A stretch of DNA of 64,000 nt, taken from contig OX465583.1 of assembly GCA_950022655.1 (NCBI GenBank), positions 15,957,298-16,021,297 on the forward strand, written 5' to 3'. Below are positions 31,581-42,982 of this stretch, piece after piece (position 1 is the first letter of the stretch; each line of letters starts with the position of its first letter). The stretch comes from Alentia gelatinosa (lineage: Eukaryota > Annelida > Polychaeta > Phyllodocida > Polynoidae). Made by a program: the position numbers and the translations under genes. Under the pieces are notes generated by a model. It saw nothing but the letters and a program-made list of their open reading frames with translations. It had not been told where the DNA came from and searched no databases.

Positions 31581-31873
31581 TTTATCTCACCCCTGGTATT
31601 TTTTCCTCATAGACTTAACATTGGAAGCTCGTACTCAACGCCCGTGGAGTATTGTTGAAAAATACTCAATGGGGGATGATGTCACACATTTAAGCCTAAT
31701 AGTCAGTGATAGGGGTGAGATAAAATCTGAACCGCACTCGATCCATAGCCACTGATAATATGTCATTCATTTTGGTTTGCTACATAATCTCACTCGGCTT
31801 TGCCTCGTGAGATTACTCCGCAACCAAAACTCATGGCATATTGTCAGTGGCTATGGATCTCGATGCAGTTCCT
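31581..31873 (+). mobile_element. Core-plus-hairpin element, TTTATCTCACCCC family
   Basis: Core TTTATCTCACCCCTGG to TAGGGGTGAGATAAAA with CATAGACTTAACATTGG. Hairpin arms GCACTCGATCCATAGCCACT and AGTGGCTATGGATCTCGATG. Tip CACTCGGCTTTGCCTCGTG. Confidence 0.75.
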
Positions 31874-31987
31874 TATTAGACCCGTGTGGGTGGAATAACA
31901 TGGTGGTGTGAGTGGTGTAATTTGGAGTGTGAGAGGTGTTTTCTGAACTATGAGAAGTGAAATCTTATGTGTGTGAGGTATAACTTT

Positions 31988-32175
31988 TTTTTTAAAGAGC
32001 AGTTTATTTCCATTCACATTCATTGACTACAATCATAGCTAGGCGTAATACTTAAGTAGGCTCAGTCCTTACAATGGATTGCATCTCCATCTGTGGCCCA
32101 TTGCTCTCTTTTTTTGTATATGGAGGAGTGGAAAGTCTATCATCCTAAGAAACCTAACTAGCCTGTATCTTCTGC
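31988..32175 (-). mobile_element. 5'-truncated retroposon with 13-bp target duplication
   Basis: On the minus strand it ends GGAAATAAACTGCTCTTT followed by A9, giving a polyadenylation signal and tail. GAGGTATAACTTT is perfectly repeated at 31975-31987 and 32176-32188. Target-primed retroposition is clear; the parent (probably a LINE 3' end) is not identified. Confidence 0.8.
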
Positions 32176-32894
32176 GAGGTATAACTTTGTAATGTGAGTG
32201 GAATAATCAGGTAGTATCATTTCATGGTGTGAGAAGTGTAAAATGGGGGTGTGAGAGGTATGATGGAAGGTGTGAGAGTTGCAATCTTGGCGTATGAGAG
32301 ATGACTTTGTGATGCTAGTTGTTATCTGGTGGTATGACCGGTGTAATCTGGGTGTAATCTGTCGAAGTGGGATGTGTAAGGGATGTGAGAGGTATAAAAG
32401 GTATTTTTGGTGGTGTGAGAGGTGTAAAATATATCTTAGTGGTATAAGGGGTGCAAAACATTTCATTGGTGATCTGAGAGATGCAAAAGGTAATTCCGGT
32501 GGTGTGATAGGTGCGAAATGTTTCATGACACAGTGTGATCTCTGTAGCGTGTATGTGGGGGAGTCCAAAGTGGGCAAACAGATGCCAACTTGTGATATGA
32601 AAAGTGTGTCTTGTGTTGTGAAAGGTGTTTCTGAAGATGTGAAAGGTGTGTGTGGTGGTGTGAGAGCTGAAACTCTCGTTATAGACATTAAACCCCGTGT
32701 GTGGTTGCCTGGTGGTATTTAAGCGCATCCATTGGCATTTTCTTGTATTAAAATAGATCGCCTGCCTCTGACTGGAATTCGTTCATTGTTGCGAATAGTT
32801 CATTTTGTATTATAAGCAGGCAGTTCGCTTCCAGAAAAAACTAATTCTCTTTTTTCTTCTCAGTATCTTTTTCTCTGTCATATCTTCAGTCTGA

Positions 32895-33500
32895 ACAGGC
32901 CCCTTTCCTTCTCTACTTATTATGGACCTCTTCGTATTGCCCCTGCCCCTCCCTGCTTTTGCCCACCCCACCACCTGCCACTTACTAATTATTTCTGCCT
33001 CTCACTTGATCATCCCTGCTCATTCCTGCCACTCCCTTCTCCTCTCTGTCCCTCCCTGCCTCTCCCTACCTGTTATTGTCCCTCCCTACCTCTTACGTCA
33101 TCTCCTTGGCAATCCCTACTCTGCCATGCCCTTATTTGCACGCCCTGCCTTTGCCATATTGGGCTCTGTGTTCCATGTCGCCCAGCATCCACCTTCCATT
33201 CCCCACCCTACATGTCTCTGCCTCTCCCTGCCCCTCCCTATCCCTTTCTGCTTTTTCCCCTGCTTATCTATCCCTCTCTCTGCCTCTATCTGCCCGTACC
33301 TTCCCCCGCCATGCCCCTGTCTGCCTTTCCCTGGCCCTGCCTGGTATTCCGTGCCTCTGCCTCATCCTACCTCACCTTGCCTCTCTCTGACTCTCCCTGC
33401 CTGTCCATGCCCATGTCTGCCTCTACTTATGTCTTTCTGCCCTTCTCTGTCCTTCCTGACCCTCCTCAACTCTCTCTCTTCCTCTCCCTGCCCCTACATG
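32895..33500. repeat. Pyrimidine-rich CCCTGCCTCTCCCTGCC low-complexity region
   Basis: Long C/T-biased degenerate repeats on plus. They generate a 318-codon Leu/Pro/Ser-rich frame that continues to 33878 and overlapping frames on both strands. None resembles a real protein. Confidence 0.75.
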
Positions 33501-33940
33501 TATCCAATGTTTGTTCCACACTGTGTTCCATGTCGCACGTGGCGTTGCCTCCTCTTCCCCTGCCTTCCTCTGGCCCGGACGTCCCTGCCCCCTCCTCTTG
33601 CCTCCCCGTGGCCGTGGCTCTCTGCGGGCCGCGTGTATACGTCGCCTGTCTATCAGGGTGCTGGGCGCATGGCCGCCGGGACAACGCAGCCGCCACGGGT
33701 CTTCAATAACTGTCTCTCTACCCGTCTCCAAGTGACAGCAGATCCCCACAGGGCGAGGGAGGGCGGCGAGTGGCGTACGGACCGCGTACAGGTGGCGTAC
33801 GGCGGGCGGGATGTGGATGGTGTACGGCAGGCGAGAGTACGGGCGCCGTATGGTAGCCAAAGGATGAAGTACTGGTAGCGTATGTGGGGTGGCGTGGGGG
33901 GTGGTATATGGTTGACAGGGTAGCAGGTGGCAGATGGCAT
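33501..33940. other. GC-rich stretch with GTGGCGTACGG words
   Basis: Degenerate GGTGGCGTACGG-like words appear from 33760 and grade into the minisatellite. No gene recognised. Confidence 0.35.
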
Positions 33941-33944
33941 ACAC

Positions 33945-34052
33945 CATGTGGCATGTAGCATACATCATGAGATAGGTGTCATGTGACATATGCCAGCAGT
34001 ATGTGGTTGGTGTCATGTGGCATACAGCCAGCAGTGTATGGTGGGTATCACG
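33945..34052. repeat. 35/70-bp minisatellite, first segment
   Basis: GTGTCATGTGGCATACAGCC and GCAGTGTATGGTGGGT units. Cut by the hairpin elements that start at 34053. Confidence 0.75.
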
Positions 34053-34332
34053 TTTTATCCTACCCCTCATATAAATCTCCATAGACTTAACATGGCGTGA
34101 CTGTATGCCACGGTTATGCCATAAAATATTTATATGCCACAGCTGACATATGACGTTAGAAATATATGATGAGGTAGGATAAAATCTAAACGTCACTCAA
34201 TTTCATAATTGTTTACATGCCGTTCATTGTCTTCTGCTACAGATACCACTCAGCTCCGCTTCGTGATATCATTCCGCAAAGACAACTCACGCCATATAAA
34301 CAATCATATGAAATTTTATGATGTTTCATGAT
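34053..34332 (+). mobile_element. Core-plus-hairpin element, tandem copy 1
   Basis: Core TTTTATCCTACCCCTCATA to GATGAGGTAGGATAAAA with CCATAGACTTAACATGG. Hairpin arms AATTTCATAATTGTTTACAT and TATAAACAATCATATGAAAT. The next copy starts immediately after it. Confidence 0.75.
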
Positions 34333-34611
34333 ATTATCCTACCCCTCATATAAATCCCCATAGACTTAACATGGTGGGTCTGTATGCCAGGGTTATGCCA
34401 TAAAATATGTATATGCCACTGGTGACATATGAAGTTAAAAACACATGACAGGGTAGGATAAAATCTAAACATCACAAAATTTCATATAATTGTTTGCATG
34501 CCATTCATCTTCTGCTACAGATATCACTCAGCTCTGCTTCGTGATATCGTTCCACGAATACAAATCATGCCATATAAACAATCATATAAAATTTCGTGAT
34601 GTTTCATGATA
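34333..34611 (+). mobile_element. Core-plus-hairpin element, tandem copy 2
   Basis: The same sequence 279 bp downstream, head to tail with copy 1 and with no spacer (junction CATGATATTATCCTACCCC). Minisatellite resumes at its right edge. Confidence 0.75.
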
Positions 34612-34643
34612 GTATACACCTTGCAGAGTGCGGTGGGTGTCAT

Positions 34644-34942
34644 ATACGGAAACTGGCTTACGGTCTATGTATGTCCAAAGTATGCGTTGAAATTATTGAT
34701 CACATACATCCCGATGCCGTAGGCAGAGAGATATATGTGATCAATAATTTTACCAAGCATTTTGACTTATGAAGACAGTCAGCCTGTTTTCGTATTATTA
34801 TATACATAAAAATGGCGAAATTCTACCTAGTCACGTGATCACATACCCCGTATGTCACAGTGTGGTAGGAGGGTAGGAGTGGGCAGGAGTGGGTAGGAAT
34901 GGGCAGTATACGCAGTTGATACAACCATAGGTGTATAATAAT
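34644..34942 (-). mobile_element. Hairpin-plus-core element inserted in minisatellite
   Basis: Hairpin at 34645-34795 (tip CCCGATGCCGTAGGCAGAGA), then TATTATTATATAC, core with CACGTGATCACATACCCCG and end AGGTGTATAATAAT. Minisatellite words lie on both sides. Confidence 0.7.
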
Positions 34943-35445
34943 GTTGCATACACCGTGAAGTATGTGGTGGGTGCGATGTGGCATACAGCCGGTAGTATAT
35001 GGAGGGTGTCATGTAGCATACAACAGGCGATATGTGGTGGGTGTCATGCAGCATACAGCCAGCAGTGTGTGGTGGGTGTCATATTGAATACACTAGGCAG
35101 TATGTGGTGGGTGTCATGTAGCATACAACAGGCGATATGTGGTGGGTGTCATGCAGCATACAGCCAGCAGTGTGTGGTGGGTGTCATGTTGAATACACTA
35201 GGCAGTATGTGGTGGGTGTCATGTGGCATGCAGCCAGCAGTGTGCGGTGGGTGTCATGTTGAATACACTAGGCAGTATGTGGTGGGTGTCATGCAGCATG
35301 CAGCCAGCAGTGTGTGGTGGGTGTCATGTTGAATACACTAGGCAGTATGTGGTGAGTGTCATGTGGCATGCATCCAGCAGTATGTGGTGGGCGTCATGCA
35401 GCATACCGCCAGCAGTGTGTGGTGGGTGTCATGTTGAATACACTA
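34943..35445. repeat. 35/70-bp higher-order minisatellite, second segment
   Basis: Two related 35-bp halves (GGCAGTATGTGGTGGGTGTC + ATGTTGAATACACTA; GCAGTGTGTGGTGGGTGTC + ATGCAGCATACAGCCA) alternate as a 70-bp dimer unit. Val/Cys/Tyr-rich read-through frames are artefacts. Confidence 0.9.
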
Positions 35446-35782
35446 AGAGAAAACGTGGTCACTGAGCCCGAAGGGATGGCCGTTCGAGGTCTTTTAATGC
35501 CCATTAATACGTCCTGACGCCGCAGGCGGAGGGACGTATTTTTGGCATAAAAAGGCCGAGAATGGCATCCCTACGGGCTCAGTCACTACGTTTTCTTATT
35601 ATTACATACCTAAATATAAAAAAAAGGCCATTTTAGATACTTATTAAATGTACCAATTGACCCAATGGCCACAGTGCGCCCGAATATTCACTACGGGCGC
35701 AGTGCGCCCGAACATTAATTATACTGTATCCCTAGCAGCGGGCAGTATTTCATAGATGTTCGGCCATAGGTATGTAATAATA
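35446..35782 (-). mobile_element. Hairpin-plus-core element, tandem copy 1
   Basis: Hairpin arms GAGAAAACGTGGTCACTGAG and CTCAGTCACTACGTTTTC, tip CTGACGCCGCAGGCGGAGGG. Core TTATTATTACATACC to GGTATGTAATAATA, with CAGTGCGCCCGAA repeated within it. Breaks the minisatellite after AATACACTA. Confidence 0.75.
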
Positions 35783-36721
35783 GGGGAAAACGCCCTGACT
35801 GTGGCCGAACTATGTCTTAGTTCGAGGTCACCTGTGGTGGACGTTCGCCCCGACGCCGCAGGCGGAGGGGCGAACGTCCACCACAGGTGACCGAGAACTA
35901 AGACATAGTTCTGGCCACAGTCAGGGCGTTTTCTTATTATTACATACCTTAATTTGATAATAAAAGGCCATTTTGTTAACTTTCCAAGTCGTCGACTCTC
36001 TTCCCGCAACCCCTCCCTGTCGTGATACTGCCAGTGTCTTCCCAACCTTATACGCACACGCAGCGCGGCCCGCTAGCGGGAAAACTCGGCAACGGTCGAC
36101 GTGGTGCCGACTATGAAATGTGTGGCGCCAGTGATACTGGAACTCTGGTAGCCAACGTAATTATGACGTTGACAACGCGGTGCGCCAGAGAAAGATCCAC
36201 TCTCCACGCAGAGATTCTGCGCTCTACTTCCTGTGGCCGCGTGTATTAGCAAGCGATAGTACCGCGAAAGATCTGCTGGGAGATTGCGAAAGATCTGCTG
36301 GGAAAGTGCGATCGGACTTGTGTGGAGGCAGATACGCCAGGAACCAGCGTTAGCATGTCTGTGCGTCGCCGGTTGCGGATCGTGTTGTTGTTATTGATCA
36401 ATTTTACATATATGAGCAGTTTAAACGGTGTCTGGTGAATCCAAATCGTTAGCTACTTCGATATTTGGTCATTAGGAACTCGTAGTTGTTACAGGGGGCG
36501 TGTATCGCGAGTTTAAAGTCGCGATTCGACGACGTTCGCCATCTTGTTTGGTCGCGATGACGTCGATTACGCACGCTTATCGAATAGCAGAGTCTAGGCC
36601 TGATGCACGGTAGAATTGTGCAGTGCGACGAAGCGCACCATAGTGGGCCGGAGTCGCGATATACTACACCCCTGTGAGAGGGTCGTATTTGAGTGACGTT
36701 CGGCTATAGGTATGTAATAAT
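35783..36721 (-). mobile_element. Hairpin-plus-core element, tandem copy 2, long core
   Basis: Near-perfect hairpin at 35784-35932 (arm GAAAACGCCCTGACTGTGGC, inner GGACGTTCGCCCCGACGCCG, tip CCCGACGCCGCAGGCGGAGG). Then TATTATTACATACCTT, about 780 bp of CpG-rich core, and end GTTCGGCTATAGGTATGTAATAATA. The minisatellite resumes immediately. The core has no recognised gene but includes the dispersed motif at 36183-36245. Confidence 0.7.
36183..36245 (+). repeat. Dispersed ~55-bp motif, copy 1
   Basis: CACTCTCCACGCAGAGATTC then GCGCTCTACTTCCTGTGGCC matches 63357-63412 in reverse. It contains an ETS-type TTCCTG word. Confidence 0.5.
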
Positions 36722-37940
36722 AGGCAGTATGTGGTGGGCATCATGCAGCATACAGCCAGCAGTGTGTGGTGGGTGTCATGTTGAATACACTAGGCAGTAT
36801 GTGGTGGGCGTCATGCAGCATACAGCCAGCAGTATGTGGTGGGTGTCATGTTGAATACACTAGGCAGTATGTGGTGGGCGTCATGCAGCATACAGCCAGC
36901 AGTATGTGGTGGGTGTCATGTTGAATACACTAGGCAGTATGTGGTGGGCGTCATGCAGCATACAGCCAGCAGTATGTGGTGGGTGTCATGTTGAATAAAC
37001 TAGGCAGTATGTGGTGGGCGTCATGCAGCATACAGCCAGCAGTATGTGGTGGGTGTCATGTTGAATACACTAGGCAGTATGTGGTGAGTGTCATGTGGCA
37101 TACAGCCAGCAGTGTATGGTGGGTGTCATGTTGAATACACTAGGCAGTATGTGGAGGGTGTCATGTGGCATACAGCCAGCAGTGTGTGGTGGGTGTCATG
37201 TTGAATACACTAGGCAGTATGTGGTGGGTGTCATGCAGCATACATCCAGCAGTATGTGGTGGGTGTCATGTTGAATACACTAGGCAGTATGTGGTGGGCG
37301 TCTTGCAGCATACAGCCAGCAGTGTGTGGTGGATGTCATGTGGAATACACTAGGCAGTATGTGGTGGGCGTCATGCAGCATACAGCCAGCAGTATGTGGT
37401 GGGTGTCATGTTGAATACACTAGGCAGTATGTGGTGGGCGTCATGCAGCATACAGCCAGCAGTATGTGGTGGGTGTCATGTTGAATACACTAGGCAGTAT
37501 GTGGTGGGCGTCATGCAGCATACAGCCAGCAGTGTGTGGTGGGTGTCATGTTGAATACACTAGGCAGTGTGTGGTGAGTGTCATGTGGCATACAGCCGGC
37601 AGTATGGGGTGGGTGTCGTATGGCATACAACAGGCAGTGGGTGGTGGGCGTCATGCGGCATACAACAGGCAGTGTGTGGTGGGTGTCATGTTGAATACAC
37701 TAGGCAGTGTGTGGTGAGTGTCATACAGCATACAGCCAGCAGTGTGTGGTGGGTGTCATGTTGAATACACTAGGCAGTGTGTGGTGGGTGTCATGTGGCA
37801 TACAGCCGGCAGTATGTGGTGGGTGTCATGCAGCATACAGCCGGCAGTGTGTGGTGGGTGTCGTATGGCATACACTAGGCAGTATGTGGTGGGCGTCATG
37901 CGGCATACAACAGGCAGTGTGTGTCAGGTGGCGTGCTGGC
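36722..37940. repeat. 35/70-bp higher-order minisatellite, third segment
   Basis: About 17 dimer units with exact 70-bp spacing over most of the array (for example TTGAATACAC at 36781 and 36851). Dimers grow irregular after 37570, with TGGCATACAACAGGCAGT variants. Confidence 0.9.
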
Positions 37941-38177
37941 GATGTCATGCTGTATACGCCACTTTGATTGGCCGACTCGCTCCTCAGCCCCTCGCCCCTG
38001 ACCGTCGTCCTGCCATGCGGATCAGGAATAATCAGTCCGTTACTTTATATTGCCCGGCCAGGCTTTCTTTTTTTTAGACTGACACCCCAGTCCTATTACG
38101 CCTTGTTGTGATGGACACCAGGTATTGTCTACATCCGTACTGAATGGCGCCTGCTGGGTTTGACGCGTACATACACA

Positions 38178-38549
38178 ATATTACCACGATTTCGATCTGA
38201 GTGGCCGTATTCTCCGCGTAGTTGACGCGTAGTAAAACTCCGAGCGATAGCGAGGAGTATTACGTAGTGTCAACTACAAGGAGAATACGGCCACACAGAT
38301 CGAAATCATGGTTATGTTGTATTTATTACTCACCTTTCGAGTAATTATTAGGAAACAAATATTGTAAATGATTAGAAATTAGACCCAAGCGCCATGCATT
38401 GTTTATATGAATTAGTTCCCATAATGCCCGTCAGGTGGCCCAAAAATCTGTATTCTCCTAGGAGATTCCGGAGGTTCGTATTCTACTCAGTAGCGATCCG
38501 TAGACCCCATAGGCTTAGCATGGAGACTCCGTATTAGGTGGGTAATAAA
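38178..38549 (-). mobile_element. Hairpin-plus-core element, TTTATTACTCACC family, copy 1
   Basis: Hairpin arms GATTTCGATCTGAGTGGCCG and CGGCCACACAGATCGAAATC with tip CTCCGAGCGATAGCGAGGAG. Core TTTATTACTCACC to GGTGGGTAATAAA with CCATAGGCTTAGCATGGAGA. Inverted relative of 44391-44757. Confidence 0.7.
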
Positions 38550-38948
38550 TTGACCACGCCGGTTCATTTAAAACCGTTATATCAATACCATGATACACAA
38601 TGTTATATATCAGACATAGATAAGTGATTGTGTTTTTATTGTCAATATTTTACTTTTATTATCTTTTCAACTAAAGTATGTTATATTAGTCGCAATACAT
38701 ACACAGAAAACATTGGAGACAATTGTTAGTTGAATTTTGATTGTCTTTCACTTATCTATTTGCTTTGTTTCTTCTTCCGGAGGATTAATACATTGCTATA
38801 TATCTTCTTGATGTTCTACTGACATTTTTCCCACTTCCATACAACACAATGATATATTTCAATACCATGTTCGTAGGGGAGGTTAACTCAGAGGTATGAA
38901 CACTTAATGGATATCAATCGATACTAATACTTCGCTATCCTTAGCTGT
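38550..38948. other. Unassigned AT-rich stretch
   Basis: Nothing recognised. Confidence 0.4.
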
Positions 38949-39080
38949 ATTATAATACGAGAACAGGCTTACTGTAGTTGTACAATATGTATACATGGAG
39001 AAATTGTCATCGGGGTAATCTAATCCATACCGCATACTTGCGCCGTACAACTACAGAAACCCTGTTTTCGTATAGTAATT
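38949..39080. mobile_element. Hairpin remnant of the TATTATATACC family
   Basis: ATACGAGAACAGGCTTACTG at the left pairs with CAGAAACCCTGTTTTCGTAT at the right, with inner arms TAGTTGTAC/GTACAACTA. No core follows. Confidence 0.5.
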
Positions 39081-39687
39081 GAAAGCCATCTTTAGACAAG
39101 CTTCAATCTCTGTACCCCACACCTACCCCTCTAGTAAAGCCCACCCCTCCTCGCCGGGAAGCCAAATGTTGCTTAGTACAGTGTATTCTTCTCCTGAATG
39201 TTGTCCATAATCAAAGACTTGCGCAAGTCTGGGTCATCGCCTAGGTCACCACAGACTACGTCATTCCCATGCAACAAGAGGAGAGGAGAGAGAGTGGTTC
39301 TATTTACTTACCTGAAGGAGTGCAGTGTGCCAATCAATACGCCACGAGTAGGTTACGTAAAACACCATGTGAAGTATAGAAACAGTCCATTGTCGATACA
39401 GATAAACACCACACCCTGTGGAATAAATAGAAGATGTGGCATACCTTTACATACACCGTAGAAGGCATGAGCATGGTGTATAGAAGTATGGGCGTATCGG
39501 TAGATTCACACTTCTGTAATGTATAATAAATTACCAGGCAAACTGAATATATAAGCTTGCTTCCATAACGTCGTATCATTGCAAAAGTGGGACTCAATTG
39601 AACGATGTATTTCAAAAGATTTAAATCATAGCTATTTGATGTTGTAATTTGAGAAATCAAGCATCCGTCGGTGAATTAGCACTTTAA
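39081..39687. other. Unassigned non-coding stretch
   Basis: No gene or repeat supported. Confidence 0.4.
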
Positions 39688-39945
39688 TTATCCACCTAGT
39701 ACAAAACAAAGTGTATCACCATAGCCAGAGCATACAGATATGTTGTATGCTTCAGGTTCCGTTAAAGCTCACATTCGGAAAAATAGTGCGTACGTAAAAT
39801 GAAGTAGTATCGGTACGCCACCTGTCCGGAAAAGGTGGATGATAAATACAATATGGACTGGTTTCAGATAAAGCGGTTTTATGCTCCTCGGAGTTCTGGG
39901 GCCATACGACTGCTTGCATCTGAAACCAGTCAATGTTGTGTATGC
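39688..39945 (+). mobile_element. Core-plus-hairpin element, TTATCCACCTA family
   Basis: Core ATTATCCACCTAGTAC to AAGGTGGATGATAAAT. Hairpin arms GACTGGTTTCAGATAAAGC and GCTTGCATCTGAAACCAGTC, tip GCTCCTCGGAGTTC. Relative at 27882-28530. Confidence 0.65.
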
Positions 39946-40212
39946 ATTCCTAACCTTGGATGTGCACTTGCATATGAATATGACTGGCAACCCTATAGGA
40001 CAAAAATAAAGAGACCAAAGCTCGGTTTGTAAACAAAATCAAAGACATGCATAGATATGAAGTGGTAGTAAATTTGCATTTGTAGACACGTACCATAATG
40101 AGTCCTGTCTGAGATTCAGACATCCTTTACTTCATAAAAACATACAAAACGAACTGCTGAAGCAGAATATATTCTGGTCAGACTATATTTGCTTAGCAAA
40201 TAGATTCAATTC

Positions 40213-40527
40213 TTTTATCTCACCCCTCGTACAAGTTTAGTCATAGGAATAACATTAGAAAAATATACTCAACGATCACCCTGGTAAAGGTACAATACTA
40301 CGCCACGGCCGTGGCGTAGTGGATTTGCTAAGTATATTCCGATTATTCTGGAGTTGTGATGTTATTTAAACGATAGAAAAAGGTAAGATAAATCCAGAAC
40401 CGCACTCGAATCGTATAAATAGATAATACTCCACTCGTTTGGCTGTGCCATAATCGTCACTCGGCTTCGCCTCGATGACGATTGCGGCCCAGCCAGTCTA
40501 TTTATACGGTTCTCGATGCAGTTCTAT
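40213..40527 (+). mobile_element. Core-plus-hairpin element, TTTATCTCACCCC family
   Basis: Core TTTTATCTCACCCCTCGTA to AAAAGGTAAGATAAA. Hairpin arms GCACTCGAATCGTATAAATAG and CTATTTATACGGTTCTCGATG shortened here; tip CACTCGGCTTCGCCTCGATG. The internal palindrome ACGCCACGGCCGTGGCGTAG is extra. Confidence 0.7.
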
Positions 40528-41299
40528 ATATATACTCACGTAAATGAAGCTAATACATCGTCTCGATGTAATACTAAGAATCATATTGATTATACCTTAA
40601 TTAAACCCGAACACCTAGCATTTCACCTATCTGTATATATATTGCCTGTTATACATGCAGGCCCAGTTTAAGCTGAATGATTGTAACAAGAAAGGCAGTG
40701 GGAATACATTGAAACTAGGAAACCTGAGTTCTGAATATCTCGAAGTATAAATCCATATATTGATATAAAGTATTCAATGGTCTACAGTATACATTTTAAG
40801 AATAAGAGTAATGAATTAGCTTAGGAACATTATCAAATAGAAGGGAGGATGAAAGGCGATGATATAAGGAATGAAATGTACTAGAAGGGATAAAAAATAT
40901 AAGCGCCAAGGTTTTGGAAATGTAAACACTCTTCATTAACGGCTGCTTCTGGTGATACCCATACAACCTGTTTTAGATGGATTTAATTTACCGTATTATC
41001 CCTGTCAGTCATTGAGTGTCATCTGCATAGGGATGGGAGTAGTTTTCTCAGTAAGATAATCTCTAACTGTCTATCGGATATAGTGGGGAGATTAACCGGC
41101 CTTGTATCCACATTACGGGGAACAGCAGAAAAAAAGCGGCTCTAGAATCGATCCTTGGGGAACACTGTACTCACAAGGCATTAACCCATAGATCCAGATC
41201 CTGTACAAATAACTTCCTTTACAAAATGTGCTCTATACTCCACATACATTCACACCAAAACTTTTTCACGTTTCCTTTGTTAGCCCTATCTGGTATTCG
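40528..41299. other. Unassigned non-coding stretch
   Basis: AT-rich, nothing recognised. Confidence 0.4.
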
Positions 41300-41568
41300 G
41301 GAGTGAGGGGTTAGCTCAATAGTTAAGGCACTGGACTCGTAATCCAAAGGTTGTGGGTTTGAGTCTTCCTGCTATATCAAGGCCCAGTTCTTATCATACC
41401 ATTGCATGGGTACTAAATGAACTCTCACCTCGGTAAGTTTGAAGAGGGTAAATCTCATAGATTCGATTACTGTTCCTGTGGTGTAAAAGCAGTGAGAAAA
41501 TGCTGAACCCTGAATAACTCCGGAAAGTATCTGCAATAGTTGACCAGATATAAAACCACATAACGAAA
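41300..41568 (+). mobile_element. tRNA-derived SINE, copy 1
   Basis: A box TTAGCTCAATAGT (41311-41323), B box GGTTGTGGGTTTGAGTC (41349-41365). The anticodon-loop equivalent CTCGTAA suggests a threonine tRNA ancestor. The body shares GAACTCTCACCTCGGTAA, CATAGATTCGAT and GTGGTGTAAAAG with the SINE at 50518-50829. Confidence 0.8.
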
Positions 41569-42620
41569 AGTCTAAGCTTTATGGTAATTTTATGTAATCT
41601 ATTGAATCAACCGCTTTACAAAGGTGTAGGAGAAAAACAGGATGTGATTTTTTATGGTGCATGCAATTATACGGCAGAACTGCTTGGAGAGTGTAAAATG
41701 GAAATTGATGTACTACTATGAAAAGTGAGTATGGGCTTGGTGAGTGCGCAGCATACTAAATGGGTCATATATTCGCGTGATATGAATAAGAGACCCATGT
41801 AAGAAACCAATAAAACACCATGAGCCCGGTATGCAAATTACCAGGCCATGAATGTGGTATGGAGTAGGGGCTTCAATTCTTCTTTTATTCACGCCCGCAC
41901 AGCCTCAAGACAAGTATGCAACGACAATCCCCTATATTTGTAAAAGATGCATTTTTGACGAAGAAAGGGAGGACAATATATTCAGGTGCGGGGAGGCTGT
42001 TTAGAGGACGGTACTCTATCTATGTTATGCAGGGATGGCTAAAGAGAGTACGTTTGTGCCTATATAAAGCGTGTTAAATGTCTTTTCGATAAATGCTGCT
42101 CTGACAGAATGGAATCCTTTGCGTTATGAATGAGTTTAAGAGATTTATCTGAATGACTCAGCATTAAATGTTAACGATGAGTCGGCCATAAATACGAGCC
42201 TATAAGTGAGCCTAAGTGAGCGCGTGTGTCAGGCTTTTAGTGACGATCTCAGACTGAGTTAATCATTTGCTAATTTCTGACTGTTTTGTCGACCTATTAA
42301 CATCAATTTGGAAGGAATGCGAACCAGACATGATTTTGTACGTGTTACCAATAAAAACACGGCCCACATTCATATTGCAATGCATGCTCACCGCCACACG
42401 CCGTGCGGAACCAGCCAGAACGGATACGGTGTGTGTGAGAGAGAGGAGGAGGCACTACACATGCTCCGGAGCGTGTCTGTTTCGCCTGGTGTGAGCGGGT
42501 TCAGGCTGAGGGACTCGGGGCAGGGCTGGGGTTCTTTATGTAGAGTGGCTCACAGTGAGGTTCTGCACCCTGTCTGTGACCTGCCTGCCCTGTGTTGTCA
42601 TCTGCCTGCCCAGTACCGAG
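41569..42620. other. Unassigned stretch
   Basis: No family recognised. Overlapping frames at 42267-42649 lack protein-like conservation cues. Confidence 0.35.
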
Positions 42621-42623
42621 ACC

Positions 42624-42927
42624 TGGGACCTGTTTCAGTAGTCTCGTGACATTAGGCCTAGACAGACATCAACAGCGGCACCAACAGTGCAAGCAACAGC
42701 GGAAAAAGACTAGCAAATATCAGAAAATCGGAGTGGCCAATCTTCTTCATATTTGGAATGATTATAGGTTATATGTATCCCCCACTCATGTTAAAGTGTC
42801 ATTACTTAATTCCTACGAGGAGTGAGTGAAACTCTGTGTGTCATCGATTGCAATCTTGTGATCTGTCGGTATCATGGTGTCACAGACGCCATCTAGACAT
42901 GTCACGAAACTACTGAAACAGGTCCCT
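42624..42927. mobile_element. TIR element with GGGACCTGTTTCAGTAG ends
   Basis: Left end GGGACCTGTTTCAGTAGTCT, right end ACTACTGAAACAGGTCCC. Internal CCAATCTTCTTCATATTTGG and ATAGGTTATATGTATCCC (42731-42835) also occur at 22912-23008. A third end is at 63859. Confidence 0.75.
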
Positions 42928-42982
42928 GGTCACCCAGTGTTTGCCTGCACAGTGCTGTTACCTGCCTGCCAAGAGTACTGAG

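Larger units (their letters stand above)
31496..32705. repeat. Degenerate ~29-bp array (GTGTGAGAGGTGTAATCTGG)
   Basis: GGTGTGAGAGGTGTAA words run through the region, split by a hairpin element (31581-31873) and a retroposon (31988-32175). Open frames on both strands across it are repeat read-through. Confidence 0.75.

Noticed and set aside
32922..33878. 318-codon plus-strand frame rich in Leu, Pro, Ser
   Set aside because: Arises from pyrimidine-rich degenerate repeats. Overlapping frames on both strands are equally open.
33423..34196. 257-codon minus-strand frame
   Set aside because: Runs across low-complexity DNA, minisatellite and the start of a hairpin element. No protein family features.
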